Below, piece after piece: positions 38,906 through 48,499 of a DNA stretch of 64,000 nt. Origin of the DNA: Novosphingobium sp. CF614. Its GTDB lineage: Bacteria > Pseudomonadota > Alphaproteobacteria > Sphingomonadales > Sphingomonadaceae. The position numbers and the translations under genes were made by a program. The notes under the pieces were generated by a model. It saw nothing but the letters and a program-made list of their open reading frames with translations, had not been told where the DNA came from and made no database searches. The stretch is taken from NCBI RefSeq assembly GCF_900113255.1, contig NZ_FOOR01000006.1, positions 158,287 to 222,286 on the forward strand, read 5' to 3'. How positions within the stretch are numbered: position 1 is the first letter of the stretch; each line of letters opens with the position of its first letter.

Positions 38906-39523
38906 CTAACGCGCCGGCGTGAACACCGGTGCGGCATCGGTGAGGTCCGCAGGCTCGTCCACGTCCTTTTCCAGTCCGGCGCTGCAAATCGTTTCCACGG
39001 CAAGGCCGAGTCGTTCCGCTTCCCGTTGATGCAGCGCGCGGCTGTCGGCGCCGAAGCGGAAGATGAAGCGCGACGCATCGGGCAAGGGCAGCGACAGGGC
39101 ATTGGTGCCGGTGCCGTGGCGGTCGGGCGCGATCCCGAGCGTTCCGGCCGGGACTTGCGCCATGAGGTCCAGATCCAGCGCGGTGACGCAGGGAAGATCG
39201 CCCGCGATCACCACCACGCGATCGGGACCTTCCGCCCCGATCGCGGCAAGCGCCCCCCCCGATGCAGTGTCCAGTGCGGCGCCCAGTGCCGTGTTGAGCC
39301 CCGTGCCCGGATCGCCCAGCAGCGGGATGGCGCCGTCCAGGCCGTGGCGCGATGGGCCCACGAGCAGCACGCGCTCGATCGAACCCGCCTGCCCGGCAGC
39401 CTGGACCACATGCGCCAGCATGGCATCAACCAGGGCATCGCGCTCGCTTGCGGAGAGCACGCCGGCAAGGCGGGTCTTGCCTTCGCCCTTGCCCTTGATC
39501 GGTATGATGGCCCAGCAGCGCAT
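38906..39523 (-). CDS. cofC: CofC-type guanylyltransferase of F420 biosynthesis
   Basis: 205 residues. CofC uses GTP to activate a phospho-acid (2-phospholactate, phosphoenolpyruvate or 3-phosphoglycerate, depending on the organism) as the donor for CofD. The family marks are 'WAIIPIKGKGEGKTRLAGVL' at the N-terminus (nucleotide loop), 'VVVIAGDLPCVT' (metal Asp), 'GTNALSLP' and the C-terminal 'DVDEPADL'. It follows npdG by four bases on the same strand. Which phospho-acid is used depends on pocket residues I cannot judge by eye. Confidence 0.88.
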   Translation of the reverse strand: MRCWAIIPIKGKGEGKTRLAGVLSASERDALVDAMLAHVVQAAGQAGSIERVLLVGPSRHGLDGAIPLLGDPGTGLNTALGAALDTASGGALAAIGAEGPDRVVVIAGDLPCVTALDLDLMAQVPAGTLGIAPDRHGTGTNALSLPLPDASRFIFRFGADSRALHQREAERLGLAVETICSAGLEKDVDEPADLTDAAPVFTPAR

Positions 39524-39527
39524 GCGA

Positions 39528-40178
39528 TCACGGAATGGCCGGCGCGTCCGTAAGGCTGGTGAAGCGGATGCCTGCGCCGTCGGCCTTGTAGGTCTTGTTC
39601 ATGTAGATGAGGATGGAGGTCAGCGCCTCGGCCGCGGCCGAATTGGCCAGCGCGCCGCCGGAAAGGCCGCGAAGGCCCATGCCGGGGCACAAGTCCACCA
39701 CCGTCTTGCGCGCTTCCACGTCGTCGCTGAACACCAGGACGTCGCAGTCGATGGCATGGTCGCTGTCGAGGTGGTGGGCCGAGACGTTGTGGAACGCGGT
39801 GACGAGGCGCGCGTCCGGCCCCAGGTGTTCGCGCGCCTGCATCGCGGCGCTGCCTTCGGCGGGAAGCTGTACCCGCATGACCTTGGGCGGCACCAGCGGC
39901 ACGGTGGTATCGACGATCACGGCATTGCCGACTTTGTCCTTGATGAGCTTCAGCGTGTCCCCCTGGGAGGCGTGGGGCACGGTGACGATCACCACGTCCT
40001 TGCCCTGCGCGGCATCCTCGTTGGCGGCGTAGGCCAGTCCGCCCAGCTCCTCGGCGGTGATCTTGGCCTTGTCCGCCGAGCGCGAGCCGATCGTCACTTC
40101 ATGCCCGGCCCGGGCGAGCCTGCGCGCGATGCCCTTGCCGAGCGCTCCGGTTCCGCCGATTACCGCGATTGAGGCCAT
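39528..40178 (-). CDS. npdG: F420H2:NADP oxidoreductase
   Basis: 216 residues. Moves hydride between F420 and NADP. The N-terminal 'IAVIGGTGALGKGIARRLARAGHEVTIGSRSADKAK' is a Rossmann site with a 'GSRSADKA' NADP-phosphate loop (Ser/Arg), typical of Fno/NpdG. The C-terminal domain has 'LVTAFHNVSAHHLDSDHAIDCDVLVFSDD' and 'GLRGLSGGALANSAAAEALTSILIYMNKTYK', again family-typical. It can either supply F420H2 from NADPH or make NADPH. It is divergent from cofE across a 121-base control region and probably co-transcribed with cofC. Confidence 0.9.
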   Translation of the reverse strand: MASIAVIGGTGALGKGIARRLARAGHEVTIGSRSADKAKITAEELGGLAYAANEDAAQGKDVVIVTVPHASQGDTLKLIKDKVGNAVIVDTTVPLVPPKVMRVQLPAEGSAAMQAREHLGPDARLVTAFHNVSAHHLDSDHAIDCDVLVFSDDVEARKTVVDLCPGMGLRGLSGGALANSAAAEALTSILIYMNKTYKADGAGIRFTSLTDAPAIP

Positions 40179-40299
40179 CTGTCCTGTCTCCTGAAAATTG
40201 CCTGTTGCGTCTTCTTGCCGTTTGCCGATAGCGGCCGGGAAACACGGCGCAAGGGCAATCGCGGAAGAGGTGCATGGTCAATCCGGAATACCGTCAGGC
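40179..40299. promoter_or_regulatory. divergent control region of the F420 gene cluster
   Basis: 121 bases between npdG-cofC (minus) and cofE-cofD-fbiC (plus). Both promoters must be here. An AGGAGACAGGACAG stretch lies directly before the npdG start (read on the minus strand). cofE has only a weak ribosome site. I see no clear long palindrome. Confidence 0.5.
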
Positions 40300-41082
40300 A
40301 TGAACGACGCCCCCCGACTGTGCGTGCATGCGCTGGCCGGCCTGCCGATGTTCGCCCCCGGCATGTCGATCGCGGGGGAGATCTGCGCCGCTCTCGCTGC
40401 TTTGGGAGACGGTCTGCGCGGCGGCGATATCTGCGTGATCGCGCAGAAGATCGTCTCCAAGGCGGAAGGCCGCGCACTGGAACTCGCTTCGGTGGCAGCG
40501 GGGCCGGAAGCCGCGCGCATCGCCGCCGTCACTGGCCGCGAACCGGGGGCGGTGCAGGCGATCCTCGATGAGAGCAGCGATATTCTGCGCTTCAATCCGG
40601 CGGCGATCATCGCCCGTCACCGCACCGGACACGTACTGGCCAATGCCGGCATCGATGCCTCGAACATAGCGGGCGGGGATGCCGGCACCGTGCTGCGCTG
40701 GCCGGTCGATCCGGACGCCTCGGCACGTGCGATCCGGCGAGCGCTGATAGAGATAGCGGGGGTGAACGTCGCGGTGGTGATCGCCGATTCGATGGGACGA
40801 GCCTGGCGGATCGGCACGGTGGGAACGGCGATCGGCTGCGCGGGCCTGACCGTGCTGGAAGACCGGCGCGGCAAGGCGGTGGACCTTTACGGACGCACCT
40901 TGCAGGCAACGGTGATCGCGGTCGCGGACTCGGTCGCCGCGATGGCCGCGCTGGCGATGGGGGAGGGCGACGAAGGCACGCCCGTCGCCCTGGTGCGCGG
41001 CTGCGAACGCTGGGTTCGCGACGAGGATGGGCCGGGCGCGGCAAGCGGGCTGCGTCCGCTCGAACAGGACATGTTCCGATGA
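40300..41082 (+). CDS. cofE: coenzyme F420-0:L-glutamate ligase
   Basis: 260 residues. Adds gamma-linked glutamates to F420-0 using GTP. Family marks: 'CVIAQKIVSKAEGRALELASVAAGPEA' (N-terminal ligase motif), 'IARHRTGHVLANAGIDASN' (F420-0 binding), 'VVIADSMGRAWRIGTVGTAIGCAGL' and 'DLYGRTLQATVIAVADSVAAMAALAMGEGDEGTPVALVRG'. It is single-domain; the C-terminal FMN reductase domain found in mycobacterial FbiB is absent. ATG at 40300 was chosen by homology. Its end overlaps cofD by four bases. Confidence 0.92.
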   Translation: MNDAPRLCVHALAGLPMFAPGMSIAGEICAALAALGDGLRGGDICVIAQKIVSKAEGRALELASVAAGPEAARIAAVTGREPGAVQAILDESSDILRFNPAAIIARHRTGHVLANAGIDASNIAGGDAGTVLRWPVDPDASARAIRRALIEIAGVNVAVVIADSMGRAWRIGTVGTAIGCAGLTVLEDRRGKAVDLYGRTLQATVIAVADSVAAMAALAMGEGDEGTPVALVRGCERWVRDEDGPGAASGLRPLEQDMFR

Positions 41083-42038
41083 GCGCGTCCAGACGCCACG
41101 TGCTCGCCCTCTCCGGCGGCGTCGGCGGGGCCAAGCTGGCGGCGGGGCTGGGCCGCGTGCTGGCGCCGGACGATCTGACCATCGTCGTCAATACCGCCGA
41201 CGATTTCGAGCATCTTGGCCTGACCATCTGCCCCGACATCGATTCCGTGACATATGCGCTCGCCGGGCTCAACGATACCGAGCGCGGCTGGGGGGTGAAG
41301 GACGAGACATGGCAGGCCATGGCCATGCTGCGGGCACTCGGAGAGGCGGACTGGTTCAACCTGGGCGACCGCGACCTCGGCATGCACATCGCCCGGTCCT
41401 GGCGCCTGCGCGCGGGTGAAAGCCTGTCGGAGGTGACGGCCCGGCTCACCCGCCAGCTCGGCATCGCCCCGGCGATCGTGCCGATGAGCGACGTGCCGGT
41501 CCGTACCCAGGTCGGCACCGCCGACGGCTGGCTGGATTTCCAGCGCTATTTCGTGGCCGAGCAATGCCGGCCGGTCGCCACCGGCATCCGCTTTGCCGGC
41601 GTCCCGGGCGCACCGCCCTCGCCGGGCTTCGCCGCCGCGCTGGCGCGGGATGACCTGGCGGCGGTGATCGTCTGCCCCTCCAATCCCTATCTCAGCGTCG
41701 ATCCGATCCTGGCGGTGGACGGCGTGCGCGCGGCGCTGGTCGCCCGCAAGGTCCCGCTCGTCGCCGTGTCGCCGCTGGTCGGGGGCGCCGCGCTCAAGGG
41801 GCCGCTGGCAAAGCTGCTGGGCGAGCTGGGACAGGAAGTGGGCAACCGGGCCATCGCCGATCACTATGGAGCCCTGCTCGACCACCTGGTGATAGACACG
41901 GCCGATGCCGCCGATGCCCAGGGGTTGCGCGGGAGCGGCCTTTGCGTCACCGTCACCGGAACCGTCATGCACGATGCCCAGGATCGGGAGCGGCTTGCGC
42001 GCGCAGCACTGTCAGCTGCCGGGATCGAAACAGGATGA
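41079..42038 (+). CDS. cofD: 2-phospho-L-lactate transferase (F420 biosynthesis)
   Basis: 319 residues. Couples the GDP-activated phospho-acid made by CofC to the deazaflavin Fo. 'VLALSGGVGGAKLAAGLGRVL' (residues ~8-28) binds GDP, 'IVVNTADDFEHLGLTICPDIDSVTYALAG' and 'WFNLGDRDLGMHIAR' are catalytic-region motifs, and 'CPSNPYLSVDPIL' with 'SPLVGGAALKGP' complete it. Coupled at both ends: ATGA overlap with cofE and with fbiC. Confidence 0.94.
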   Translation: MSASRRHVLALSGGVGGAKLAAGLGRVLAPDDLTIVVNTADDFEHLGLTICPDIDSVTYALAGLNDTERGWGVKDETWQAMAMLRALGEADWFNLGDRDLGMHIARSWRLRAGESLSEVTARLTRQLGIAPAIVPMSDVPVRTQVGTADGWLDFQRYFVAEQCRPVATGIRFAGVPGAPPSPGFAAALARDDLAAVIVCPSNPYLSVDPILAVDGVRAALVARKVPLVAVSPLVGGAALKGPLAKLLGELGQEVGNRAIADHYGALLDHLVIDTADAADAQGLRGSGLCVTVTGTVMHDAQDRERLARAALSAAGIETG

Positions 42039-44383
42039 ACATGACCAGCAACGACAGCGCATTGGTTTCGCGCCTCCTATCCACGCCGCTCGAAGCCATC
42101 CTGGCCGAGGCGCGGGACCGGCGCGGCGCACGCGGAGGGCCGTTCACGCCGGCGCGGATGACCTATTCGCCCAAGGTCTTCATCCCCCTGACGCGCCTCT
42201 GCGCGGACGTATGCCATTACTGCACGTTCGCGACGACGCCCTCGCGCCTGGAACAGCCCTACCTGACGCCGGAGCAAGTGCTCGACATCGCCCGCGCCGG
42301 TGCGGCGGCCGGATGCAAGGAAGCGCTGTTCACGCTCGGCGATGCGCCGGAGCGCCGCTATGCGGCGGCGCGCGAATGGCTGGCGGAGCGCGGTTTTTCC
42401 CGCACCGTCGACTATGTGCGTCACTGCGCCGAGCTGGTCCTGAACGAGACGGGCCTGCTCCCGCATGTCAATGCCGGCGTGCTGGAGGAGGAGGACTACC
42501 GCATGCTGCGCCCGGTCTCGGCCTCGGTCGGGCTGATGCTGGAGAGCGTGTCCGCGCGTTTGCTGAACAAGGGAGAGGCGCACCACGGCTCGCCCGACAA
42601 GGAGCCGGCGGTCCGCATGGCCTCGCTGGCGGCGGCGGGCCGGGCGCGGGTGCCGACCACCAGCGGCATCCTCATCGGCATCGGCGAGACGCCCACGGAA
42701 CGCATCGAAAGCCTGATTGCGCTGCGCGATCTGCATCGTCAGCATGGCCATCTCCAGGAAGTGATCGTCCAGAACTTCTGCCCCAAGCCGGGCACCAGGA
42801 TGGCCGAGGCGCCCGAAGCATCGGAAGCCGATTTCCTGCGCACGGTGGCGGCGGCGCGGATCGTCCTGCCGGACGAGGTTTCGGTGCAGGCCCCGCCCAA
42901 TCTCAACGACGAGCGCCTGGCCGAGTTGATCGACGCGGGCATCGACGACTGGGGCGGCATCTCGCCGGTCACGCTCGACCATGTGAACCCCGAGGCGCCA
43001 TGGCCCGAAGTGGAGCGGCTGGAAGCGATCTGCGCCCGTGCCGGCCTGCCGCTGGTGGAGCGCCTGACCATCTATCCCCGTTTCGTCGCCACCGACGACA
43101 GCTCCTGGCTCGATCCGGCGATCCGTCCCGCCGTGCTCAAGCTGGCCGATGCCGAGGGCCTCGCGCGTGACAGCGAGTGGAGCCCGGGCGTGGCCGATCC
43201 CGCGCCGGGGACCGTGCATGCACCGCTGGGCCGCCGTCACGAAGGCCCGGTCGCGGCACGGCTTCACCGCATCCTGGACCGCGCGGCGAGCGGCACCGGG
43301 CTTTCCGAGGACGAGATCGTCGCGCTTTTCGCGACCCGGGGCGCGGCGGCGCGGGCGGTGGTTGAGGCGGCGGACGCGCTGCGTGCCGAAGTCAGCGGCG
43401 AGGCGGTGACTTATGTCGTCAACCGCAACATCAACTACACCAACATCTGCACCCACGCCTGCTCGTTCTGCGCCTTTTCCAAGACATCGATCAAGGCCGG
43501 TTTCCGCGACAAGCCCTACAACCTCGATCTTGCCGAAATCGCCGAGCGTGCCCGCGAGGCGGTGGAACGCGGGGCGACCGAAGTCTGCCTGCAGGGCGGC
43601 ATTCACCCGAGCTATACCGGCGAGACCTATCTTGCGATCCTGCGCGCGGTGAAGGACGCTTGCCCGGATCTGCACGTCCATGCCTTTTCGCCGCTGGAAG
43701 TGAGCCAGGGCGCGCGCACGCTGGGCATGGCGGTTTCCGATTACCTTGCGATGCTCCGGGACGCCGGGCTCGGCTCGCTGCCCGGAACGGCGGCGGAGAT
43801 CCTGTGCGACGATATCCGCGCCCGGATCTGCCCGGACAAGCTGACGACGCGGGAATGGCTCGATGTCGTGGGCACCGCCCACCGCGTCGGCCTGCCGACC
43901 ACCTCGACCGTGATGTTCGGCCATCTCGAAGGCACCGCGCACTGGGCCCGCCACCTGTCGGCGCTGCGCGATCTGCAACTGGACACCGGCGGCATCACCG
44001 AATTCGTGCCGCTGCCGCTGATCCACATGGAAGCGCCGTTCTACCGCCGTGGCCAGAGCCGCAAGGGGCCGACCTGGCGCGAGGCGGTGATGATGCATTC
44101 GGTGGCGCGGCTCGCCCTCAACGGCGCGATCAATTCGATCCAGTGCTCCTGGGTAAAGCTCGGCATGGACGGCGCCGCCGCCGTGCTGGCGGCCGGCGCC
44201 AACGACCTGGGCGGGGTGCTGATGAACGAAAGCATCAGCCGCGCGGCCGGCGCCGCCCACGGGCAGGACGTCAGCGTCGATGAACTGCGCGCGGCGGCGG
44301 TTTCGGTCGGGCGCGTTCTGAAGCAGCGGACCACGCTCTACCAGGACGTAAAGGGAACCGAAGTCGCGGGCGAACTGGCCTGA
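42035..44383 (+). CDS. fbiC: Fo synthase (CofG-CofH fusion)
   Basis: 782 residues with two radical-SAM halves. The N-terminal half is CofG-like, with cluster cysteines 56, 60 and 63 ('CADVCHYC'). The C-terminal half is CofH-like, with cysteines 472, 476 and 479 ('CTHACSFC'). They jointly build the deazaflavin Fo from tyrosine and a flavin precursor (5-amino-6-ribitylamino-uracil). Other marks are 'TSGILIGIGETPTERIESL' and 'GGIHPSYTGETYLAIL'. The fused form is as in actinobacterial FbiC; archaea use separate CofG and CofH. Fused order CofG then CofH. The ATG at 42035 overlaps the cofD stop; a second ATG follows two codons later. Confidence 0.95.
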   Translation: MNMTSNDSALVSRLLSTPLEAILAEARDRRGARGGPFTPARMTYSPKVFIPLTRLCADVCHYCTFATTPSRLEQPYLTPEQVLDIARAGAAAGCKEALFTLGDAPERRYAAAREWLAERGFSRTVDYVRHCAELVLNETGLLPHVNAGVLEEEDYRMLRPVSASVGLMLESVSARLLNKGEAHHGSPDKEPAVRMASLAAAGRARVPTTSGILIGIGETPTERIESLIALRDLHRQHGHLQEVIVQNFCPKPGTRMAEAPEASEADFLRTVAAARIVLPDEVSVQAPPNLNDERLAELIDAGIDDWGGISPVTLDHVNPEAPWPEVERLEAICARAGLPLVERLTIYPRFVATDDSSWLDPAIRPAVLKLADAEGLARDSEWSPGVADPAPGTVHAPLGRRHEGPVAARLHRILDRAASGTGLSEDEIVALFATRGAAARAVVEAADALRAEVSGEAVTYVVNRNINYTNICTHACSFCAFSKTSIKAGFRDKPYNLDLAEIAERAREAVERGATEVCLQGGIHPSYTGETYLAILRAVKDACPDLHVHAFSPLEVSQGARTLGMAVSDYLAMLRDAGLGSLPGTAAEILCDDIRARICPDKLTTREWLDVVGTAHRVGLPTTSTVMFGHLEGTAHWARHLSALRDLQLDTGGITEFVPLPLIHMEAPFYRRGQSRKGPTWREAVMMHSVARLALNGAINSIQCSWVKLGMDGAAAVLAAGANDLGGVLMNESISRAAGAAHGQDVSVDELRAAAVSVGRVLKQRTTLYQDVKGTEVAGELA

Positions 44384-44429
44384 TACCAGATCTCATTCCT
44401 TTCCCTTCGCCATTGCGAACCGTCGCAGG

Positions 44430-45533
44430 CTACGCCAGCACCGCGCTGCTTTCGTAGACCAGACGGACCAGTTCCGCCTGGCCGCGCACGCCGAGCTTGG
44501 CGTAGAGCCGTTTCGAATAGTTCCGCGCGGTTTCCAGCGTCAGGCCCATCGCCCCGGCCGCCTCGGCGATGGAATGGCCGTCCGCCAGCGCCATCGCCAA
44601 TTCGGCTTCGCGCAAGGGCAGGTCGAAAGCTTGCGCCAGCCATTTCGCGCCTTCGCTTGAACGCGGTCGGTCCAACCGCAGCAGCGCGAGCACGGCAGGG
44701 GCACCCGGGGTCTGTACCGGGCTGGTCTCCGCCGGCATCAGCAGGGCTTCGATGCGCGGGCTTTCACGCAGTACGAGCGGCCGCGCGGGCAGCGTCGGAT
44801 CCTCGGCCATGTCCGCCGCCGCCGCCGCGAGCTTCCTTTGCACCTCTACGTTCACGGCGACCAGCCTCTCGCCGAGACGCGGCTCGCCGCCGCATCGCTC
44901 CTTCCAGAACCGCGCCACCACCGGATCGACGGTCGCAAGCCGCGCTTCGCGGTCGAACGCCATCCAGCCCTGGCGCGTGCGCGCCAGGCTCAAGGCGTTC
45001 ATCCGGCTTTCCAGCCGCTCGCGGTCGATCGTCACGAGATTGTCGAGCGCGATCGCAACGTAAGGCGCAAGGTTGGAAAGCAGCGCGCTGTCCGCTGCCG
45101 AACAGGCAGTGGTGCGCGCCAGCATCAGCCATGCGCTGTGGCGTTCGCCATCGGCGAGGCGCACGACGCGTTCGTCGGCGATGCCCAGCCGGGCCATCCT
45201 CCTTGCCCGCTCCGCGCGCATCACCGGGTCGTGCTCGACCAGTTCCGAGATGCCGTAGACGCGGCCCGGTCGCAGGCGGTCGTAGTGGATGCGGTCAAGA
45301 TCGTAGGGCCGCTCCGTCCCCAGTTCGCGCGCGCGGCGGCTGAGGTCGGCCCCGGCAAAATATTCCGTGATCGCCCCGTTTGCGGGATCGCCCAGGCGCA
45401 GGACCAGGCTGGCGTGCACGGCATCGGTGCGGCGACGAAGGCGCGCGAGAAAAGTCGAGAATCGTGGATTCTCGTGCATCCCCTCAAACAGGGGGATCAG
45501 CAGATCGGTTTCATCCCTACTCGTAAGCGCCAT
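44430..45533 (-). CDS. LuxR family transcriptional regulator
   Basis: 367 residues. The last ~65 residues form a LuxR/FixJ helix-turn-helix ('LPLREAELAMALADGHSIAEAAGAMGLTLETARNYSKRLYAKLGVRGQAELVRLV'). The first ~290 residues have no receiver or AHL-binding signature I recognise; they may be a PAS/GAF-like sensor. It is convergent with fbiC (47 bases between stops) and divergent from cysD. It could serve the F420 genes, but neither convergent order nor distance proves this. The first ATG sits two bases after a palindrome that contains its GGGAGG, tighter than usual. Confidence 0.85.
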   Translation of the reverse strand: MALTSRDETDLLIPLFEGMHENPRFSTFLARLRRRTDAVHASLVLRLGDPANGAITEYFAGADLSRRARELGTERPYDLDRIHYDRLRPGRVYGISELVEHDPVMRAERARRMARLGIADERVVRLADGERHSAWLMLARTTACSAADSALLSNLAPYVAIALDNLVTIDRERLESRMNALSLARTRQGWMAFDREARLATVDPVVARFWKERCGGEPRLGERLVAVNVEVQRKLAAAAADMAEDPTLPARPLVLRESPRIEALLMPAETSPVQTPGAPAVLALLRLDRPRSSEGAKWLAQAFDLPLREAELAMALADGHSIAEAAGAMGLTLETARNYSKRLYAKLGVRGQAELVRLVYESSAVLA

Positions 45534-45535
45534 AC

Positions 45536-45551
45536 CCTCCCATATGGGAGG
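45536..45551. promoter_or_regulatory. perfect 16-base palindrome between the LuxR-type gene and cysD
   Basis: CCTCCCATATGGGAGG, three bases upstream of the LuxR-type gene start and about 100 bases upstream of cysD. It could be an operator for the regulator itself. Because each half can act as a GGGAGG ribosome site, it could also be a translation-linked hairpin. It is the only strong symmetry in this short divergent region. Confidence 0.5.
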
Positions 45552-45650
45552 TTCGCATGAAAGTCACCCCTGCAATGATGAAGAGGAGGGACGGCGACGC
45601 CTTCGCCGAACCCACCGGGATCGAACCGGCGGGACCCGAAAAGGAAAGCG

Positions 45651-46553
45651 ATGAAGACACTTACGCACCTCGAAAGGCTGGAGGCCGAGAGCATCCACAT
45701 CATCCGCGAAGTCGTGGCCGAGGCCGAGAGGCCGGTGATGCTCTACTCGGTCGGCAAGGACAGCGCGGTCATGCTGCACCTGGCGCGCAAGGCCTTCTAT
45801 CCCTCGCCACCACCGTTTCCGCTGCTCCACGTCGACACGACGTGGAAATTCAAGGCGATGTACGAACTTCGTAACAAGATGGCCGAGCTTTCCGGCATGG
45901 ATCTGCTCGTCTATCACAACCCCGAGGCGATGGCGCGGGGGATCAATCCGTTCGACCATGGCGCGCTCCACACCGACATGTGGAAGACCGAGGGGCTGAA
46001 GCAGGCGCTCGACAAATACGGCTTCGACGCGGCTTTCGGCGGCGCCCGCCGCGACGAAGAGAAGAGCCGCGCCAAGGAACGCATCTTTTCGTTCCGCACG
46101 TCCTCGCATGGTTGGGACCCGAAGAACCAGCGGCCCGAGCTGTGGAACATCTACAACGCCCGCAAGGCCCGCGGCGAATCGATCCGCGTCTTCCCGATCT
46201 CGAACTGGACCGAGCTGGACGTGTGGCAATACATCCAGCTCAACGACATCCCGATCGTTCCGCTCTATTTCGCGGAGGAACGCCCGACGGTCGAGCGTGA
46301 CGGCATGCTGCTGATGGTCGACGATGACCGCTTCCCATTGCGCCCTGGCGAGGAGCCGGTGATGCGCTCGATCCGCTTCCGCACGCTGGGCTGCTACCCG
46401 CTGACCGGCGCGGTGGAAAGCGGGGCCAGCACTCTGTCCGAAGTGATCCAGGAAACCCTGCTCACCACCACGTCCGAGCGGCAGGGCCGCGCTATCGACA
46501 AGGATGCCGGCGGCGCCGGCATGGAAGTCAAGAAGCAGCAGGGGTACTTCTGA
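45651..46553 (+). CDS. cysD: sulfate adenylyltransferase subunit 2
   Basis: 300 residues. With CysN it makes adenosine 5'-phosphosulfate from sulfate and ATP. It has the PP-loop ATP site '[20 protein letters not shown]' (SxGKDS), '[21 protein letters not shown]', 'LWNIYNAR', '[15 protein letters not shown]' and the C-terminal '[22 protein letters not shown]'. AAGGA precedes the ATG. First gene of cysD-cysNC-cysQ. Confidence 0.97.
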   Translation: MKTLTHLERLEAESIHIIREVVAEAERPVMLYSVGKDSAVMLHLARKAFYPSPPPFPLLHVDTTWKFKAMYELRNKMAELSGMDLLVYHNPEAMARGINPFDHGALHTDMWKTEGLKQALDKYGFDAAFGGARRDEEKSRAKERIFSFRTSSHGWDPKNQRPELWNIYNARKARGESIRVFPISNWTELDVWQYIQLNDIPIVPLYFAEERPTVERDGMLLMVDDDRFPLRPGEEPVMRSIRFRTLGCYPLTGAVESGASTLSEVIQETLLTTTSERQGRAIDKDAGGAGMEVKKQQGYF

Positions 46554-48499
46554 TGGCCGACGTTACCCCCACGGACAGGAACGAACCCGTCTACGTCGTC
46601 GACGAGCTGATCGCCAAGGATATCGACGCCTATCTGGAGCGGCATGAGTACAAGACGATGCTGCGCTTCATTACCTGCGGCAGCGTCGATGATGGCAAGT
46701 CCACCCTGATCGGGCGCCTGCTCTACGATTCGAAGATGATTTTCGAGGATCAGCTCGATGCGTTGCAGGCCGATTCCCGCAAGGTCGGCACGCAGGGGCA
46801 GGAAATCGACTTCGCGCTGCTGGTCGACGGTCTCGCCGCCGAGCGCGAGCAGGGCATCACGATCGACGTCGCCTATCGCTTCTTCAACACGGAAAAGCGC
46901 AAGTTCATCGTCGCCGACTGTCCGGGGCACGAGCAGTACACCCGCAACATGGTGACCGGCGCTTCGACCGCCGACCTCGCGGTGATCCTGATCGACGCGC
47001 GCAAGGGCGTGCTCGTCCAGACCCGGCGCCACAGCTACTTGTGCCATCTGATCGGCATCAGGAACATCGTGCTGGCCGTCAACAAGATGGACCTTGTCGA
47101 CTACAGCCAGGAAGTGTTCGACAAGATCGTTGCCGATTACACGGCGTTCGCCAGTTCGATCGGCATCGAGAGCTTCACCGCCATGCCGATCTCGGGCTTC
47201 AAGGGCGACAACATCACTACGCTTTCGAACAACACGCCGTGGTACAAGGGCCCTCGATACGCGGGAATTCCGCTGATCGAGCATCTCGAGACCGTCGAGG
47301 TCCTGAGCTCGGTGGATGCCGACAAGCCGCTGCGCATGCCGGTGCAGTGGGTCAACCGCCCGAACCTCGATTTTCGCGGGTTCTCCGGCCTGATCGCGAC
47401 CGGTTCGGTCAAGCCGGGCGACAAGATCCGCGTCCTGCCTTCCGGCAAGACGAGCACGGTCAGCCGCATCGTCACTTTCGACGGCGACCTTGACGAAGCG
47501 GTCGCCGGCCAGTCGGTCACCGTCTGCTTCGAGGACGAGATCGATTGTTCGCGCGGTTCGGTGATATCGGTCGCCGACAATCCGCCGCAGACCGCCGACC
47601 AGTTCGAATCGACCATCGTCTGGATGGCCGACGAAGTTCTCGTGCCCGGACGCGCCTACTGGCTCAAGCTGGGCACGCAGATGGTCTCGGCGACCGTCCA
47701 TGCGCCCAAGTACACGGTCAACGTGAACACGATGGAGCACATGGCCGCCAAGACGCTCGATCTCAATGCCATCGGTGTCGCCGAGATCGCGACCGACAAG
47801 CAGATCGTGTTCGAGCCCTATGCCGACAATCGTTCGCTCGGTGGGTTCATTCTCATCGACAAGATGACCAACGCCACCGTCGCCGCGGGCATGCTCCATT
47901 TCTCGCTGCGCCGTTCGCAGAACGTCCACTGGCAGGCTCTCGACATCGGGCGCAAGCAGCACGCCGATCTCAAGAACCAGAAGGCGGCGGTGCTGTGGTT
48001 CACCGGCCTCTCCGGTTCGGGCAAGTCGACCATCGCCAACCTGGTCGAGAAGAAGCTGTACCGGATGAACCGGCACACCTTCCTGCTCGACGGCGACAAT
48101 GTGCGCCACGGCCTGAACAAGGACCTGGGCTTTACGGAGGCGGACCGCATCGAGAACATCCGCCGCGTCGGCGAAGTTTCGAAGTTGATGGCGGACGCCG
48201 GCCTGATCGTCGTCACCGCCTTCATCTCGCCATTCCAGGCGGATCGCGAGATGGTGCGCTCGATGCTGCCCGAGGGCGAGTTCCTCGAAGTCTTCATCGA
48301 CACGCCGCTCAAGGTGGCGGAGGCGCGCGACGTCAAGGGCCTCTACAAGAAAGCGCGCGCGGGCGAACTGAAGAACTTCACCGGCATCGACAGCCCTTAC
48401 GAAGCGCCGCGCAATCCGGAGATACGGATCGACACCACCAAGCTGTCGCCGGAGGAGGCCGCGAACCTTATCGTCGAAACGCTGCTCGGAGACGCCTGA
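46553..48499 (+). CDS. cysNC: sulfate adenylyltransferase subunit 1 / adenylylsulfate kinase fusion
   Basis: 648 residues, two enzymes in one chain. The N-terminal ~430 residues are the CysN GTPase: P-loop '[19 protein letters not shown]', switch motif '[12 protein letters not shown]' and 'NKMDL'. The last ~200 residues are APS kinase with P-loop '[18 protein letters not shown]' (~484) and '[26 protein letters not shown]'. It makes APS at the cost of GTP and phosphorylates it to PAPS. The ATG overlaps the cysD stop by one base and its stop overlaps the cysQ ATG, so all three genes are coupled. Confidence 0.97.
   Translation: MADVTPTDRNEPVYVVDELIAKDIDAYLERHEYKTMLRFITCGSVDDGKSTLIGRLLYDSKMIFEDQLDALQADSRKVGTQGQEIDFALLVDGLAAEREQGITIDVAYRFFNTEKRKFIVADCPGHEQYTRNMVTGASTADLAVILIDARKGVLVQTRRHSYLCHLIGIRNIVLAVNKMDLVDYSQEVFDKIVADYTAFASSIGIESFTAMPISGFKGDNITTLSNNTPWYKGPRYAGIPLIEHLETVEVLSSVDADKPLRMPVQWVNRPNLDFRGFSGLIATGSVKPGDKIRVLPSGKTSTVSRIVTFDGDLDEAVAGQSVTVCFEDEIDCSRGSVISVADNPPQTADQFESTIVWMADEVLVPGRAYWLKLGTQMVSATVHAPKYTVNVNTMEHMAAKTLDLNAIGVAEIATDKQIVFEPYADNRSLGGFILIDKMTNATVAAGMLHFSLRRSQNVHWQALDIGRKQHADLKNQKAAVLWFTGLSGSGKSTIANLVEKKLYRMNRHTFLLDGDNVRHGLNKDLGFTEADRIENIRRVGEVSKLMADAGLIVVTAFISPFQADREMVRSMLPEGEFLEVFIDTPLKVAEARDVKGLYKKARAGELKNFTGIDSPYEAPRNPEIRIDTTKLSPEEAANLIVETLLGDA

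Noticed and set aside
42077..44260. A 727-codon frame antisense to fbiC
   Set aside because: Shadow of fbiC, whose two radical-SAM motifs fix the true strand and frame.
45612..45640. A tRNA T-arm-like sequence on the minus strand (GCCGGTTCGATCCCGGT)
   Set aside because: No acceptor, D or anticodon arm can be found on either side; upstream on that strand is the cysD start.
45557..45874. A 105-codon plus-strand frame with a good GGGAGG site that overlaps the start of cysD
   Set aside because: Two thirds of it overlap cysD in another frame, and the product lacks any recognisable character. A short leader peptide cannot be excluded, but there is no positive evidence.
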